This document shows positions 18,795 to 29,670 of a stretch of 64,000 bases of DNA, piece after piece; position 1 is the first letter of the stretch; each line of letters opens with the position of its first letter. The notes below the pieces were generated by a model. It did no database searches. It saw only the letters and a program-made list of their open reading frames with translations, and was not told where the DNA came from. Origin of the DNA: Chloropicon primus (taxonomy: Eukaryota > Chlorophyta > Chloropicophyceae > Chloropicales > Chloropicaceae). The position numbers were made by a program, and so were the translations under genes. The stretch spans positions 535,501 to 599,500 of the forward strand of contig CP060759.1 of NCBI GenBank assembly GCA_023205875.1, given 5' to 3'.

Positions 18795-21790
18795 TCATTT
18801 TACGGGGAGCCACAAATCGTTCATCGCCTTCAAGAGGTGCTCACGTGACGTGTGTTCCGGCGGCTCCGTCAGGAGTGCCGCCCGCAGATCCTTTCGGTAC
18901 GCCCTTAAGCTACGAGAGTCATTCTCCATGAGGGAATTCACACCCACGAACCCTGGGTCAAGAATCATCTTCGCAAACGAGCTGTCGTTTTCCTGGCCTG
19001 CACCCTTGGGGTCATAATAAGATCTCGCAAGGTATCGCAAATCCACCTTTTGAGTTGTGACACTCTTCTCGTTTCCTCTCGGCTTGGAGTAGCCTCGACC
19101 ACCTTCCTCGCCGGACAGGACAGCAGGGGTCGTCCTGTAAGGTAACTCTTCAGGTTTGACTTCCTCCTCGTAGTACTCCTCTTCCTCCTCATGGTACTCC
19201 TTCTCCTCCTCGCTCGAGTAATCAAGCTCGCTGTTGCCCAAGGATGATACAGCGTACGAGTCCATCGATTCCTTGTCAAACACAGAATACAAGTGCTTCC
19301 ACGGCTTTTCCAATCCCCTTGATTGTGCATACTGATCTGCATAAGAGTACGTGAAAGCAATTTTATCATCAGAGTCCTCGAAGGACTGCGTGCAACCATT
19401 TTCGATCATTTTGTTCTTCACGATGGAGAGAAGCTCCGTGTAGGCCTATATATCATGAAAAGTGAAAGAGCGTGTCAGCGAGAAAATGAACGAGCCTGCC
19501 CGTTGTCGCCTCCCAAGCCACTCACCTCCTTTGGAATTCCCAGATGTTTTGCGATGACAAGGGCAATCTTCCTGGGGTTATCCCGTACGTGGACCGGGAT
19601 GCTCACAAATTTGCCCTGGTACCAAACCTCAAAATAAAACGCGATCCTAGACAGCACGCACTCTCTCTTCCTCTCCGACACATAGTGGCAACAGTGTGGA
19701 TCGAACTCGGTAGGGACTTCCATTCGATCGAGGTGCTTGGTGTAACCCTTTGGGTACTTCACGACTGCGAACTTCACGCAGTTTTGCTGATCTGCTGTTG
19801 ATCTGTGCGGCTTGCACAAGGCTTTTGGGGATTTCTTAACCTCCTTTTGGTGAACGACCATCGCCCTGCTGGAGCCCTTTGGCTTGGAAGCCGCCTTCAG
19901 GTGCTTCCTAAAACCTTTTGGGCGCTTGGGCAGGAGCTTGGGCGCAAAGGTGCAGTTCGACAATTCTTTCTCGTCCAGCTTTTCCCGAAGGAGGTCCGTT
20001 TTGTCTTTCACCCTCTTGTGGTGCGAGAGCTGGCCCTTGTAAAATCGCTGGAAAGATTTCCTGTCTCTCTTTGCCACAATCTCCCTGCCCTGGCTGACGG
20101 GCGAGGGCTCGGCTCTCAAGTTCGAGTAGGCCTGCTTGTTCACCAGTTTCATCTCGGCCACGGCCTCGAGGACCTTCCAGAACTCCACGTTGTCCCTGTC
20201 CTTCTTCTCGTTGAACATTTCTCTCATCTCCTGCTTCACGGCGCCGTTAAGGATGCAGCACTCCACCAGGATCATGAAATCGTGGAAAGAGGCTTTGGGG
20301 ACGACTTCTAGCTGCCCCCCGCTCCCCGCCTCGGTCACCTCCGCGGCCAAAATGTTCCACAGCCTTTCCACCAGCTGCTCCTCCTCGGGCAGGTACTTGA
20401 GGTACCGCACTCCCAGCTTGTCGAGAGGCGGGAGGATCTCGAACTCGATGACGACCCCGACAAAGTCCTCGTGCAGGAGGCTATCAGAGTTCGGGGCGTG
20501 TTTCTCCAGCCCAAGCATTGTCTGCCTCGACACGGTCTTCATCATGATGTTGAAGGACTGGTTGTTCATGCTGTAGCAGGACGTTCGATCGAGAATCTCC
20601 TGGTCGATGACTGCCTCCCTTTTCTTCTGCACCTTCCTTCTCACCGAGGCATCCTTGTAGAGGTGGTCGATCCATTCCCTGTGGCCTTTCTTCTCTGCCT
20701 TGTCCCTGTTGGCTTTCTTGCGCCTGCTCTTGTGTGGCGTCCTTAGGTCGAGTGCAAACGCCGGCAAGGGGGCGCCGTTCGGCAGGATCGATTCCCTCCT
20801 CCTCAACGAAGGCTTCTGCTTCTTGTCCTTCTGCTGTTTCAGGCGAGTGACGGCCCAAAGGCGCTCGAACACCTGCGTGTCGTCGTCCCCATCGTCTCCA
20901 TCGTCCCCAGCGAGTCCCCCCTCATCCTCCCCCTCCTCCGGTCGACCCATCGCACGATGACGCCTCCCCCTGGAATCACTCTTCGCCGCGAGGAGCCTTC
21001 CGAAGACGGGCAACTCGACCGTGCTCTCCGGGTCCCTCGACGCGCCCCCCCCGTCGTGCGTCCTCACGGCTGGCTTGAAGGTGCACTCCTCGAGCTCCTC
21101 GAGTGAGTGCAAGCGCCTCAGCTCCTCGATCGCGCTGTTCTTCTCCAGCTCTGAATTCAGCAGCCTCTCCTCCACGGAGCCCCTTCTCGACATCAGCTTC
21201 TTGGAGTACGTCGATATCTTCGGGCTGAACGTCACTTCCTTCAACTCAAGCTCCTCCCTTTCTCTCCGAATCTCGTCCGCCCTGGCCTCCTTCTTCTTCC
21301 TCCTCGGCTCTATCCTCTCATAGAGGGACTTCCTCCTCCCGCCTCGGCCAGCCCCCTTCTCCTTGCTCTCGTCCTCACCCCCAGCAGCGCTGGTACTCGC
21401 CACCGCCTCCCTCCACTCCCCCACATAGTCTCTGTTCTCCTCCCCCTCCTCCGGCCTCGTCCTGGGCCTCTCCCCTTCCCCAGACATGGCCAATGAAACA
21501 AGGTCGCGTACAGGTGTCCCCGAACCCAATACCCTTGCCAAAGATCGTACCTTGGCGCCTGATCGAGCACCCCTCCTTGCTCCAGATCCCCTCACTCCCG
21601 ACGAGGGATCCCTTCTGTTCCCTTCCCACCCCACTAGACCCCCACCCCCGGCGACAAACGCGTCAAGCAAGGGATCAATCGAAAGCTCGTGAAGTGTACT
21701 TTCCCAATGTTGCCCTTCTTGTTCGCTTCCTTGCCCCGCAGCCACGCTCAGTGACGCCAATCCTCTCACTGGAGGGCGCTCCTCCTCCAC
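18795..21790 (-). CDS. CTFxP-motif protein, probably ciliary, 5' end uncertain
   Basis: The main exon is 21790-19526 and the last exon is 19445-18795, joined across a GTGAGT/TATATAG intron (19525-19446) in phase 0; about 972 aa. Short repeats near LEECTFKPAV and LSNCTFAPKL define a T-F-x-P class widespread in algal and protist cytoskeletal proteins. The middle (~450-640) is helical with an EF-hand-like stretch; the end has acidic clusters (YHEEEEEYYEEE). The frame is open upstream of 21790 to a stop near 21900 but has no ATG, and 21790 itself is GTG, so an extra 5' exon or a later ATG (near 21486, MSGEGERPRTR) is likely. I do not recognise the protein. It is divergent from a NEK kinase across a shared flank. 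Confidence 0.55.
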
Positions 21791-22548
21791 CTCAATCCTC
21801 GTATTGTTCCCCTCATCACTAACGGTATAGAACTGTTCGGTCTTTCGCAGAACTTCTTCAGAAAGATTGCATCTTGGAGTGTAAACGAGTCATCGAAAGC
21901 CATCGGAGGGGGACGCTTGCTTGCTTGCTTGCTTTGGAGGGGAGCGAGATCGGTAAGAGTGGACGACAAGACGAAAGATGAGATCGTTCCTCTCGTCACG
22001 CTTCACGCTTCACGCTTTGGAACGACCTCCCTTTGCGGTACCCAAAGCTTTGGGTACGAAAGATTGCATCTTGGAGTGTAACCGGATGATAAATCCGTGC
22101 GGCGTCCCTCTCTCTCTTCTATTCAAATTGTCCGCGTGGGGAGTGTACCAAGCTCTCCATCATCTCCACAGGAGATTAGAAAAAACGACAGATAGAAGAG
22201 ACTGGCAGGCAGTCACTGAGTGGAGTGTGTGAGTGGAAGGGGACAGGGACCCACGAGGAGGGGAAGGCAAGGGAAGCGAGGGACAGAGCCTGAGGGAGGG
22301 GTAACCACAAGGCTTTACTTGCTTGGCTGGCTTGGGCTGGTCGACTGGCTGGGTGCTACTGGACTTTCTCGTCTCCTTTGTTTGAAGGGAGGGGCGGAGG
22401 TGAAGAGGTTGTTGGTTGTTGGTTGTTGGTTGTGGCGTTGTGCAAGGCATGACCACCTGGCTGGTGTTGTGCTGAGACTTTTCGTTTGCGAAGAAGGGTT
22501 GGGCTCGCTTCGCTTCGTTACGTTACGTTGTTGCTTCTGGAAGGCGCT
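21791..22548. promoter_or_regulatory. Divergent flank of the CTFxP and NEK genes with repeated 20-nt motif
   Basis: Contains two copies of AAAGATTGCATCTTGGAGTG (21862-21881 and 22059-22078) plus runs of CTTG repeats (about 21914-21931) and CTTCACGCTT repeats. The third copy of the motif lies upstream of CFAP221. Read on the minus strand each copy gives CCAAG-ATG-CAA-TCT-TT, an ATG in a CAAG context. The unplaced 5' exon of the minus-strand gene may be here. Confidence 0.45.
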
Positions 22549-24957
22549 ATGGGTATGCAAAACTACACGGTGCAGAAAAAGATAGGCACCGGGTCCTACG
22601 GGAGTGCGTACTTGGTGACCAAGAACGAGAACAAGGGCCGGAACGACACGAAGCTCGTGCTGAAGCGGATCAACATCAAGGATGCCACCAAGGAGGAAAA
22701 GCAGGCCGCTCACTTCGAGGCGAAGATACTGAAGGAGTTCACGCACCCCTACGTTCTGAGCTGCAAAGACTCTTTTCAGCACGGGCCGTATATGTGTATC
22801 ATAACTGACTACTGCGAGGCGGGCGACTTGTACGAGAGGCTGAAGAAGCAGTCTCAGAAGGGGCAGTACCTGGATGAGAAGCACATCCTGCGCTGGCTCG
22901 TGCAGATCAGCACGGCGCTTCAGTACGTGCACGAGAAGAACCTCCTGCACAGAGATCTCAAGACGCAGAACATATTTTTGACGGGCAAGGGGGACATCAT
23001 GCTTGGTGACTTCGGGATAGCCAGGGTCCTCAAGTCGAAGAAAGACATGGCGAGGACGGTCATCGGGACTCCGTATTACATGAGTCCCGAGATTGTTGGG
23101 AACAAGCCCTACAGCTACAAGTCGGACTTGTGGTCTCTCGGTTGCATACTGTTTGAGATGATGTCCCTGAAGCACGCTTTCGACGCGAACGACATGAACG
23201 GCCTCATCATGAAGATCATGAGGGGGAAGATCCCCCCGCTGCCAAACAAGTACTCGAACGAACTCAAGCAGCTCACCACGGCCCTGCTTTGCAAGATACC
23301 AAGCAGAAGGCCGTCCCTCGAGTCGATACTGAAGATGAAGTTTTTGCAGAGTACTGTGAAGGGAGTGCAGGCTGCTATTGTACAATATAGTGAGAAACAC
23401 GTGAGCAACGTCAACGGCTACGCAAACGGGCTCTTGAATAATGGGCACCAAGTGAGGGTCGATAAGAGTATACCAGACATGAGGAAGCAGCTTCAGATTC
23501 AGATGCAGAAGCAGAATGTGGATCCAAGACCAAAGTCAAGGGAGAAGCAGATGATTGATCCACGAAAGATCAGGGCGAAGCCCCAAGCGGCCAACGTTCC
23601 GAAGCAAAGGATCCAGCCAAAGCAAATCCAGCGCCAGGAGCCATCGCTTGATATTGCAGTTGATATCGCAGAGCAGAGGTTGAAAAACATACACAAGGAG
23701 TTCAGAGCAGTTAGGGTGCAGGCCAAGAAGCTTGAGGAGGCAGTAAATCTTTCTGAGGACGAGGTTCGCGTGCAGAAGCTGAGGCAGAAGGACGTGAATA
23801 GGCACCACCAGTACGCCAATCCATCGAACCAAAATAAAGCTCAAGGCAGGGCCAAGACGCCCGAGAGAAGGCGAAGGTCTGGCGGCCCAGAGTTCAACCA
23901 CCACAGGGAGGAGCCGAGGCGCAGGTCGGCGGGCTCGGACATGAACCAACACCACAGGGAGGAGCCGAGGCGCAGGTCGGCGGGCTCGGACATGAACCAA
24001 CACCACAGGGAGGAGCCGAGGCGCAGGTCGGCGGGCTCGGACATGAACCAACACCACAGGGAGGAGCCGAGGCGCAGATCGGCGGGCTCGGACATGAACC
24101 CAAAGGAGAGAGCCAAGGATGCCAGGATGCAGAGGAAGCTGGAAGAGAACAGGAAGTACGAACAGCAGCTCGAGGAGGCGAGGAAGTCCTATTTCAAGGA
24201 GAAAAAAGCTGCAATGCAGAAGAAGCAGGACCTGTACAAGGAATCCACTCCACCTCGACCTCGCTCTGCCCAGGCTCGGTATGAGGATGACGTCAATGAA
24301 GTGCGAAATCTGATGGATTACGGGGATTATGGGGAAGCGCCACTTCAGCCGATCCAGGAGCAGTGGGATGATGCCCTTGAAGCAAAAAGGAGGTATGAAG
24401 AGCAGCTTGAGGAAGCTAGGAGATCGTACTACCAGGAGAAGAAGGCCGCGCTGGAGAAGAAGCAGGACATGTACAGAGAATCCTCTCCACCGTCCTCCTC
24501 GGAGCCACCCCAGTACCACGGCCACGGTAACGTGGACTATGGGGACCACAAGAATGACTTCGTGGTGCAAGAGGAGATGGTGTACGGCAACGGTAATGGT
24601 GGTCACAACGCGGCGGACTACGACAACGGGAATTACGAGTTCCAGGTCGAAGAGTCCTTCGTCTACAACGCGATACCAGAAGAGAATGAAGACAATGAAG
24701 ACATCGACGCAGGTGTCTTTGCGCAAGGTGAAGTTGTTGACAAAGTGAATGCCATAAGGGATTACTGCCTCGAGAAGCTGGGCAGCGTGCTCTTCCACGA
24801 GCTTTGTGGCCTAATCAAGCTGCACAACTCGCGGGCTCTAACCTCGACTTCGGACGTGGAGTACGCGGGCGAAATCCTCGAAAGGCTCGGGGAGAAAAGA
24901 ATACATTTCGCTGGCCTCATTGATCACTTGCTGTACTTGGAAGAGCAGCTGTACTGA
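22549..24957 (+). CDS. NEK-family protein kinase, NEK1/NEK5-like
   Basis: Single exon, 802 aa from the ATG at 22549 (MGMQNYTVQKKIGTGSYGSA). The kinase domain spans ~6-265: G-rich loop GTGSYGSAY, VLKRI lysine, HRDLKTQN catalytic loop, GDFGIARVL activation segment, GTPYYMSPE. Behind it are ~540 residues: a Q/K-rich linker, four tandem 17-residue repeats (HHREEPRRRSAGSDMNQ, nt 23899-24102), two related KSYFKEKKAAMQKKQDLY and RSYYQEKKAALEKKQDMY modules, and a C-terminal helical segment (VLFHELCGLIKLH) like that of NEK1. NEK kinases control cell cycle and cilia length. An upstream TTG at 22486 is in frame but not the start. Confidence 0.9.
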   Translation: MGMQNYTVQKKIGTGSYGSAYLVTKNENKGRNDTKLVLKRINIKDATKEEKQAAHFEAKILKEFTHPYVLSCKDSFQHGPYMCIITDYCEAGDLYERLKKQSQKGQYLDEKHILRWLVQISTALQYVHEKNLLHRDLKTQNIFLTGKGDIMLGDFGIARVLKSKKDMARTVIGTPYYMSPEIVGNKPYSYKSDLWSLGCILFEMMSLKHAFDANDMNGLIMKIMRGKIPPLPNKYSNELKQLTTALLCKIPSRRPSLESILKMKFLQSTVKGVQAAIVQYSEKHVSNVNGYANGLLNNGHQVRVDKSIPDMRKQLQIQMQKQNVDPRPKSREKQMIDPRKIRAKPQAANVPKQRIQPKQIQRQEPSLDIAVDIAEQRLKNIHKEFRAVRVQAKKLEEAVNLSEDEVRVQKLRQKDVNRHHQYANPSNQNKAQGRAKTPERRRRSGGPEFNHHREEPRRRSAGSDMNQHHREEPRRRSAGSDMNQHHREEPRRRSAGSDMNQHHREEPRRRSAGSDMNPKERAKDARMQRKLEENRKYEQQLEEARKSYFKEKKAAMQKKQDLYKESTPPRPRSAQARYEDDVNEVRNLMDYGDYGEAPLQPIQEQWDDALEAKRRYEEQLEEARRSYYQEKKAALEKKQDMYRESSPPSSSEPPQYHGHGNVDYGDHKNDFVVQEEMVYGNGNGGHNAADYDNGNYEFQVEESFVYNAIPEENEDNEDIDAGVFAQGEVVDKVNAIRDYCLEKLGSVLFHELCGLIKLHNSRALTSTSDVEYAGEILERLGEKRIHFAGLIDHLLYLEEQLY
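23899..24102 (+). repeat. Four 51-nt tandem repeats in the NEK kinase
   Basis: Four near-identical 51-nt units encode HHREEPRRRSAGSDMNQ, the last with a small variation (AGATCG for AGGTCG). The basic Arg/Ser-rich unit looks like a phosphorylation or binding array. Copy number probably varies between strains through slippage or unequal exchange. Confidence 0.9.
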
Positions 24958-25023
24958 TGAAAAGTCAAACGAAGCTCTCCGATTAAACCACAATCTTTCT
25001 CTTATTGTTGTACTGTAATGAAA

Positions 25024-27076
25024 TCAGTATTTGAAGAAACGGAACTCTGCCATGAGCGCGATGTGGTCCGATGACCACTCGGCATTTGGAAGAGCTGATA
25101 CGTTCCTTCTGAAAATATCGTTTTCATCTGGCAGCTCGAGAACCGCACTAGTCACAAGGGAGTCGCCCGTGTAAAACATGTAGTCGATTGCTCCTTGGAA
25201 GTCCATAGTGTAGTTTGTGAACTTTGGCTCACAGGTTTCCTCGTCCATGCACTTCTTCTGCTTTTTCGCGGCAGGCGTCTGCAGCGCAGGGCCTTGCTGG
25301 GCCAGCGCCGCGTACGCACTCATCAGTGGTAGCTGATGGCAAAGCTTGGAAGGTGGCCTCAGAATTCCAAGCGGGTCTACGCTAAGCTCGGGGTGGTCCA
25401 CAGGCACTCTTCCTTGAGCTAATAAGCTGTGGGCAGCACTCCCTGGCACGCTATTGAAGTCCCCTGAAACAAGCATGGGGATGTTAGCGCTCGCCGCTAT
25501 CTTTTCTAGCCCCTTGAGAAGAGTGTGCACTTGCCAAAGCTTCACATCCTTCAACTCCTGGTTTGCGTGGATGTGCGTGTTTGCAACACACAACAGCTGC
25601 CTCTTCCCCGCAGCAGCAGCTGCTGGATCTGGTGGCTCCAGTGCTTCCAGCACTACAATCAAAGCTACATTGTCCTTCAAGAGTCTGTTCAACGCTGCCT
25701 TCTTTTGGGAGTTCGCGCTCAGGGCCTCTGAAAGGGACATCGCCGCCTTGTTGAACTCAACATCATACTTTTTGATGATGCTGAATCTGTCCCTCCTGTA
25801 AAAGGTGCCACACCCATCAATCACCATGTTTCCACCTGCGTAGACCTCTGATGTCTTCTTCTTGTATACAGAGTCATAACCATACTTTGAGAACTCTGGC
25901 TTGAAGAAATTCTCGTAGTGATCGCTCTGCACCTCCTGCAAGCAAAAGATGTCCGGCCTGTACGAAACGATCTCCTTCAGCAAGTTCATTCTCCTGTACG
26001 TCCATTTCAGTCCCCACTTTGGACAGTTTGTGTACATGTCAGGATTCGCATAAATGTCTGATAATACATTGTAGGTGAGGAGCGTGAACTTGCCCGTCGC
26101 CACCGACCCCTTGATCCCGTCGAGCGCTAGGGGCATCATGGTCCTCGTCGGTGGCTTTGGTGTTGGTGCCACGGGCTCCGTTTCGAGCGTGCTCGCAGCA
26201 GTCATGCCATGCGGGTGCTCCTTGCTGACAGGAACACACTCGTACTTCAAGACATGGCCGATGTCCTCCACGGTCGGAGTGTATGTCCTTGTCCTGGCAA
26301 CCTCTACCCAGCTTTCCCCCCCTGGACCGCGTATATGTACAGTGTTGTTCGTCGTCGTGTCTGCAGCATACCCTTCGCTAGACTTCCTTGAAGGCTTCCC
26401 GTTCTCCTCATACTGCTTGAGGAGCTTCTTGTGCTCCGGCCACGCCTGAGCAAAGCACTGCGTGCTGCAGAAGTAACTCCGCGATAGAGGAACATTCAGC
26501 TGCGGGATCGACAAAAGCAGAGAGGAATTTTTCGGTTCAGTTTTCGGTTTCGCCGCAGCAAGCAAGCACGCGGCCGCCTGTTTCTGTGCTCCATGGGGGA
26601 GCGCTGGGAAGAGAGAAACAAGGCTTATCCGAAAGCACGCGCGCGGGAGCCCTCCCCCGGCGCGAGTGCGCTCCTTCCTTCCTTCCAAGAAGGACCGCCG
26701 TCGCCCCAATCCTTACCTTGACGCAGCTCAAGCACTGCACGGTCGCTTCTAGGTCGGGGTGGTAGCTACAGAAGGCACCCGTGCGCCCTCCGAGGCAGCG
26801 ATACCAGCGGCTCCTCAAAGCAACCTCGCCACTCTTCAGCTCCACTCCGTCTCCCGCCTCCCTGTATTGGTCCGCGTCTATCTTCTTGTAGTTCGTCAGA
26901 CCATTCGCGCTCATCCCCGCACTCGCTAAGTTCCCGTGGCCGTTCCTCGATAACGTCGTGGACGTGTTCGCGTTTGGGTCATGATCTGTTCTCAGGGTCA
27001 CTCTCGGAGTCAAGCTTATCCCTATGACAGGGGTGTCCCCTGGCTCCAAGGCCGCCCTGTCCACCCAGACGGACAT
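25024..27076 (-). CDS. CCR4: CCR4-type deadenylase with MYND-like zinc finger, two exons
   Basis: Exon 1 is 27076-26717 and exon 2 is 26499-25024; the intron 26716-26500 has an AAG|GTAAGG donor and CCGCAG acceptor, phase 0. The product is 611 aa. Joining the exons restores a MYND-like zinc cluster: CSYHPDLEATVQCLSC before the intron and YFCSTQC after it. This N-terminal finger is a plant/green-algal trait of CCR4 that binds the CAF1 partner. The C-terminal endonuclease-exonuclease-phosphatase domain shows LLTYNVLSDIYA, FCLQEVQSDHYE, VSGDFNSVPGS and the final SSDHIALMAEF with catalytic Glu, Asp and His. It shortens mRNA poly(A) tails in the CCR4-NOT complex. Confidence 0.9.
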
Positions 27077-27906
27077 CCTCGATCCTCACCGCTCTCCCTC
27101 CTGCTCGCGCCACCCCACAACAAAACACGACACGACAAAACACAGACAAAACACGACACGGAACAGAACAAACAAAACACGACGACACCACGCTTGCGTT
27201 TAGTCTCACAACCTCGTCATCCCCGCACCATTTCTTCCAAGCGAGGGCTCTTTCGAAAGCCCGGAACACGACGGTTGTTAAGCCGTCGCCCTCGTTCCGC
27301 CCTCGTCCTCGCCCTCGTCCCCGTCCTCCTCCTTTGTCGTACCTCTTCGCCCAAGCCCCTCCCTTCCCCGCTCTCCGCTCTTTCAAAAATTAACATGGTT
27401 TTTCCATTATGTTCCTAAAAAAAATGCAAAGAGGAGGAGAGAGGAGGAGGTTTTAATTTACCAGAGAGACTTTTCCTTTTCCCAAGGAGCCCGAGGGGAG
27501 AGGATGGAGGAGAACAAGAGGAGTGGAGTCCTTCATGATGGATGCATGGCACTTGGTCAGATTGGATTCCAGAAACACACACAAGCATAGCAAGGATAGC
27601 AAGGAATTGAGATTAGCTTCCGCTTCCCCGACAACTTTTTTTTCCAGGAGAGGGAGAGGGGAGGAGGAAAGGGTGCCAGTCCCGAGTCCTCGTCCTCGTC
27701 CTTGTCGATGTCATGTGGCAGACGGCATCATGGATACCACACCACTGCCTCTTGGTCTGCTACCTTGGATTCCAGCAACTTTTTCTAGGGATGACAGCAG
27801 CCATAATCGCATTATTTTTAATCTCACAAATTATGGTGTGATAATAGTATTGTTATACAAGTCTGTGTGGGCGGGCGTGGGCGTGATAAAGTTGGCGCTC
27901 CCCTTG
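27077..27906. other. Long intergenic region upstream of CCR4
   Basis: 830 nt between the CCR4 start and the 3' end of the SLC17-like gene. It has AAAC-rich runs with CACGACA (27118-27185), a polypurine stretch and two TGGATTCCAG copies (about 27563 and 27767). The open frames lack an ATG or are low complexity; I see no gene. Confidence 0.4.
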
Positions 27907-29670
27907 TCAGGTGTCCTTCTCCGATCGAATGACCATGCGCTCGCCGCTGCCCCACTTGGTGTACACAAACGCGCCGCTGATGTAAAAGAATAAGGTTGGG
28001 CCGAACAGGCTGAGGTACCACGAGTCCGTGTGGTCGAGCAGCCACCCGGTGAAGGGGACTCCCACGACGCCAGGGATGCTGCCGAATATGTTCGTGATCG
28101 CCAGCAGAATGGACGCGTACTTTGGGGCAATGTCCTGGTGGTTCGAATACAGCCCCGCGAAGGAGAACGTCTGGAGCCCCAAGCCCAGGGGCAGCAGCCA
28201 GGTGGAGAGCTGCTTGTCTTCGCTGAATATGCACGCGAGCATGCACCCGGCAGGGCTCAGGAAGGCCACGGACTGCATGATCTTCCTCACCAGCGTCACG
28301 CTTACACCTCGCTCGACGAGGCCGTCCGCCAAGGGCGCCGCGACGACCGACACCGCGATGCCCGCGATCGGAGGAAGGAGAGCGAGGTGGGCCGCCCCCT
28401 GCAAGTCCACGCTGAGGTAGTCCTTGTAGAACGTCGGCAGCCAGGACAAGATCGTGTAGACGGCCCAGTTATTGCAGAAGTGGATGTACGTCAAGGCTCT
28501 CAGCGGCGTGTGCTGCACAAACTGCCCCCAAGGGATCCCCTCGTCCTCCCCCGGCTCCTCGGCGCCAGCCTTTTCCCCCTCGGCGCCGTTCTCCGCGGAC
28601 TCGGCCGCCGCAACCGGTTCGGCCTCGGCCTCGACGTTCGTCGGGACCACGGCGTCGAACCAGTAGCACCAAGCGACCCCGATGACCCCAAACCCGACGA
28701 ACACGGACGGCCAGCCCAGGCCCTCTATGAGGGTTGGCGCCACCGTCAAGCCAACGACCGTGCCCATGTTCAAACCACCGAAAACGATGCTAGTTGCCCT
28801 CGACCTCTCGTTCACGGGAACGTACCGCGAGATCACATCCACGGCAGCCGGAGGACTAACCCCCTCGCCCAGTCCCACGAGGAGGCGCGACAGGGAGAGC
28901 CACCGGATGTCCCCGGCCACGAAGGGCACGGCCGCGGTGGCTATGCTCCACAGGGCGACCCCAAACGGCAGAACCCTCTGGCCTCCGAACTTGTTCGCGA
29001 GCCAACCCCCGGGAAGCTGCGCGAAGAGATACCCGTAGAAGAATGCGCTCTGAATGAAACCCGCTGTAGTGGGCGTCCACCCGTAGTCTGCAGCCATGGG
29101 AATGATGGCTATGGAGATGTTCACCTTATCCATGTTGCACACTACGAACGACAGAGCCATCGACAACACTATCTTGTACCGATACGGCGTCTCGTCCCAC
29201 TTGCTGGAGAGATCGTCGTAGGCGCCCTTCAGCAGACCGTGGTCGGCCTCCTCCAGCGACCCCTTTCCCTCATCACCCAAGCCAGAAGTCGTTGACTCCT
29301 CGCCTGAGGACAACGCAGGCGTCGGAGACCCTTTCTCCTCATTCCTGTCGCCCTCCCGCGCCCCAGCTCGCACCCGTCGAGGTCCCCCCACTTCTCCCCG
29401 AACAAATCCCCTCCACGCCCGCGATCCCTCGCCCCTTGCGAAGGCACGACCACGAACACCTCCCCTTCCTCCCTCCCTCTCCCTCCCTTCTCCTCTGTCT
29501 CTGTCTCTGTTCCAACTCTTGTGCCCGAACGCAAGCTCTTGCCCCCTCGCGCAACGGAGGAGAAGGGCGGCACGAGGGCGACGGCATGGCGGCCGGGTCG
29601 TTGTCTTCCGCCTCCCCCTCGCCAGCCCCGCCTCGACCGGCACAACCACCACCACGGGCGAAGCCATCAT
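27907..29670 (-). CDS. SLC17/ANTR-type anion transporter, likely plastid
   Basis: Single exon, 587 aa, ATG at 29670. The first ~110 residues are basic, Arg/Gly/Ser-rich and without acidic clusters, as in a long plastid transit peptide. A 12-helix MFS body follows from ~165: helix 1 LSMALSFVVCNMDKVNISIA contains the conserved CNMDK motif of SLC17, and helix 2 region has GYLFAQLPGGWLANKFGGQ. An acidic loop near ~390 splits the two halves. In plants this family (PHT4/ANTR) moves phosphate or ascorbate across plastid membranes. The substrate is not readable here. It is followed on the same strand by the formaldehyde-dehydrogenase-like gene upstream. Confidence 0.85.
   Translation of the reverse strand: MMASPVVVVVPVEAGLARGRRKTTTRPPCRRPRAALLLRCARGQELAFGHKSWNRDRDRGEGREREGGRGGVRGRAFARGEGSRAWRGFVRGEVGGPRRVRAGAREGDRNEEKGSPTPALSSGEESTTSGLGDEGKGSLEEADHGLLKGAYDDLSSKWDETPYRYKIVLSMALSFVVCNMDKVNISIAIIPMAADYGWTPTTAGFIQSAFFYGYLFAQLPGGWLANKFGGQRVLPFGVALWSIATAAVPFVAGDIRWLSLSRLLVGLGEGVSPPAAVDVISRYVPVNERSRATSIVFGGLNMGTVVGLTVAPTLIEGLGWPSVFVGFGVIGVAWCYWFDAVVPTNVEAEAEPVAAAESAENGAEGEKAGAEEPGEDEGIPWGQFVQHTPLRALTYIHFCNNWAVYTILSWLPTFYKDYLSVDLQGAAHLALLPPIAGIAVSVVAAPLADGLVERGVSVTLVRKIMQSVAFLSPAGCMLACIFSEDKQLSTWLLPLGLGLQTFSFAGLYSNHQDIAPKYASILLAITNIFGSIPGVVGVPFTGWLLDHTDSWYLSLFGPTLFFYISGAFVYTKWGSGERMVIRSEKDT

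Noticed and set aside
25454-25801. Plus-strand open frames opposite CCR4
   Set aside because: They are reverse-complement shadows of the CCR4 coding strand, with no domain, no splice support and biased composition.
27077-27906. Possible tRNA or small RNA in the long gap
   Set aside because: No cloverleaf, B-box (GGTTCGAATCC-like) or CCA-ending stem was found by eye.
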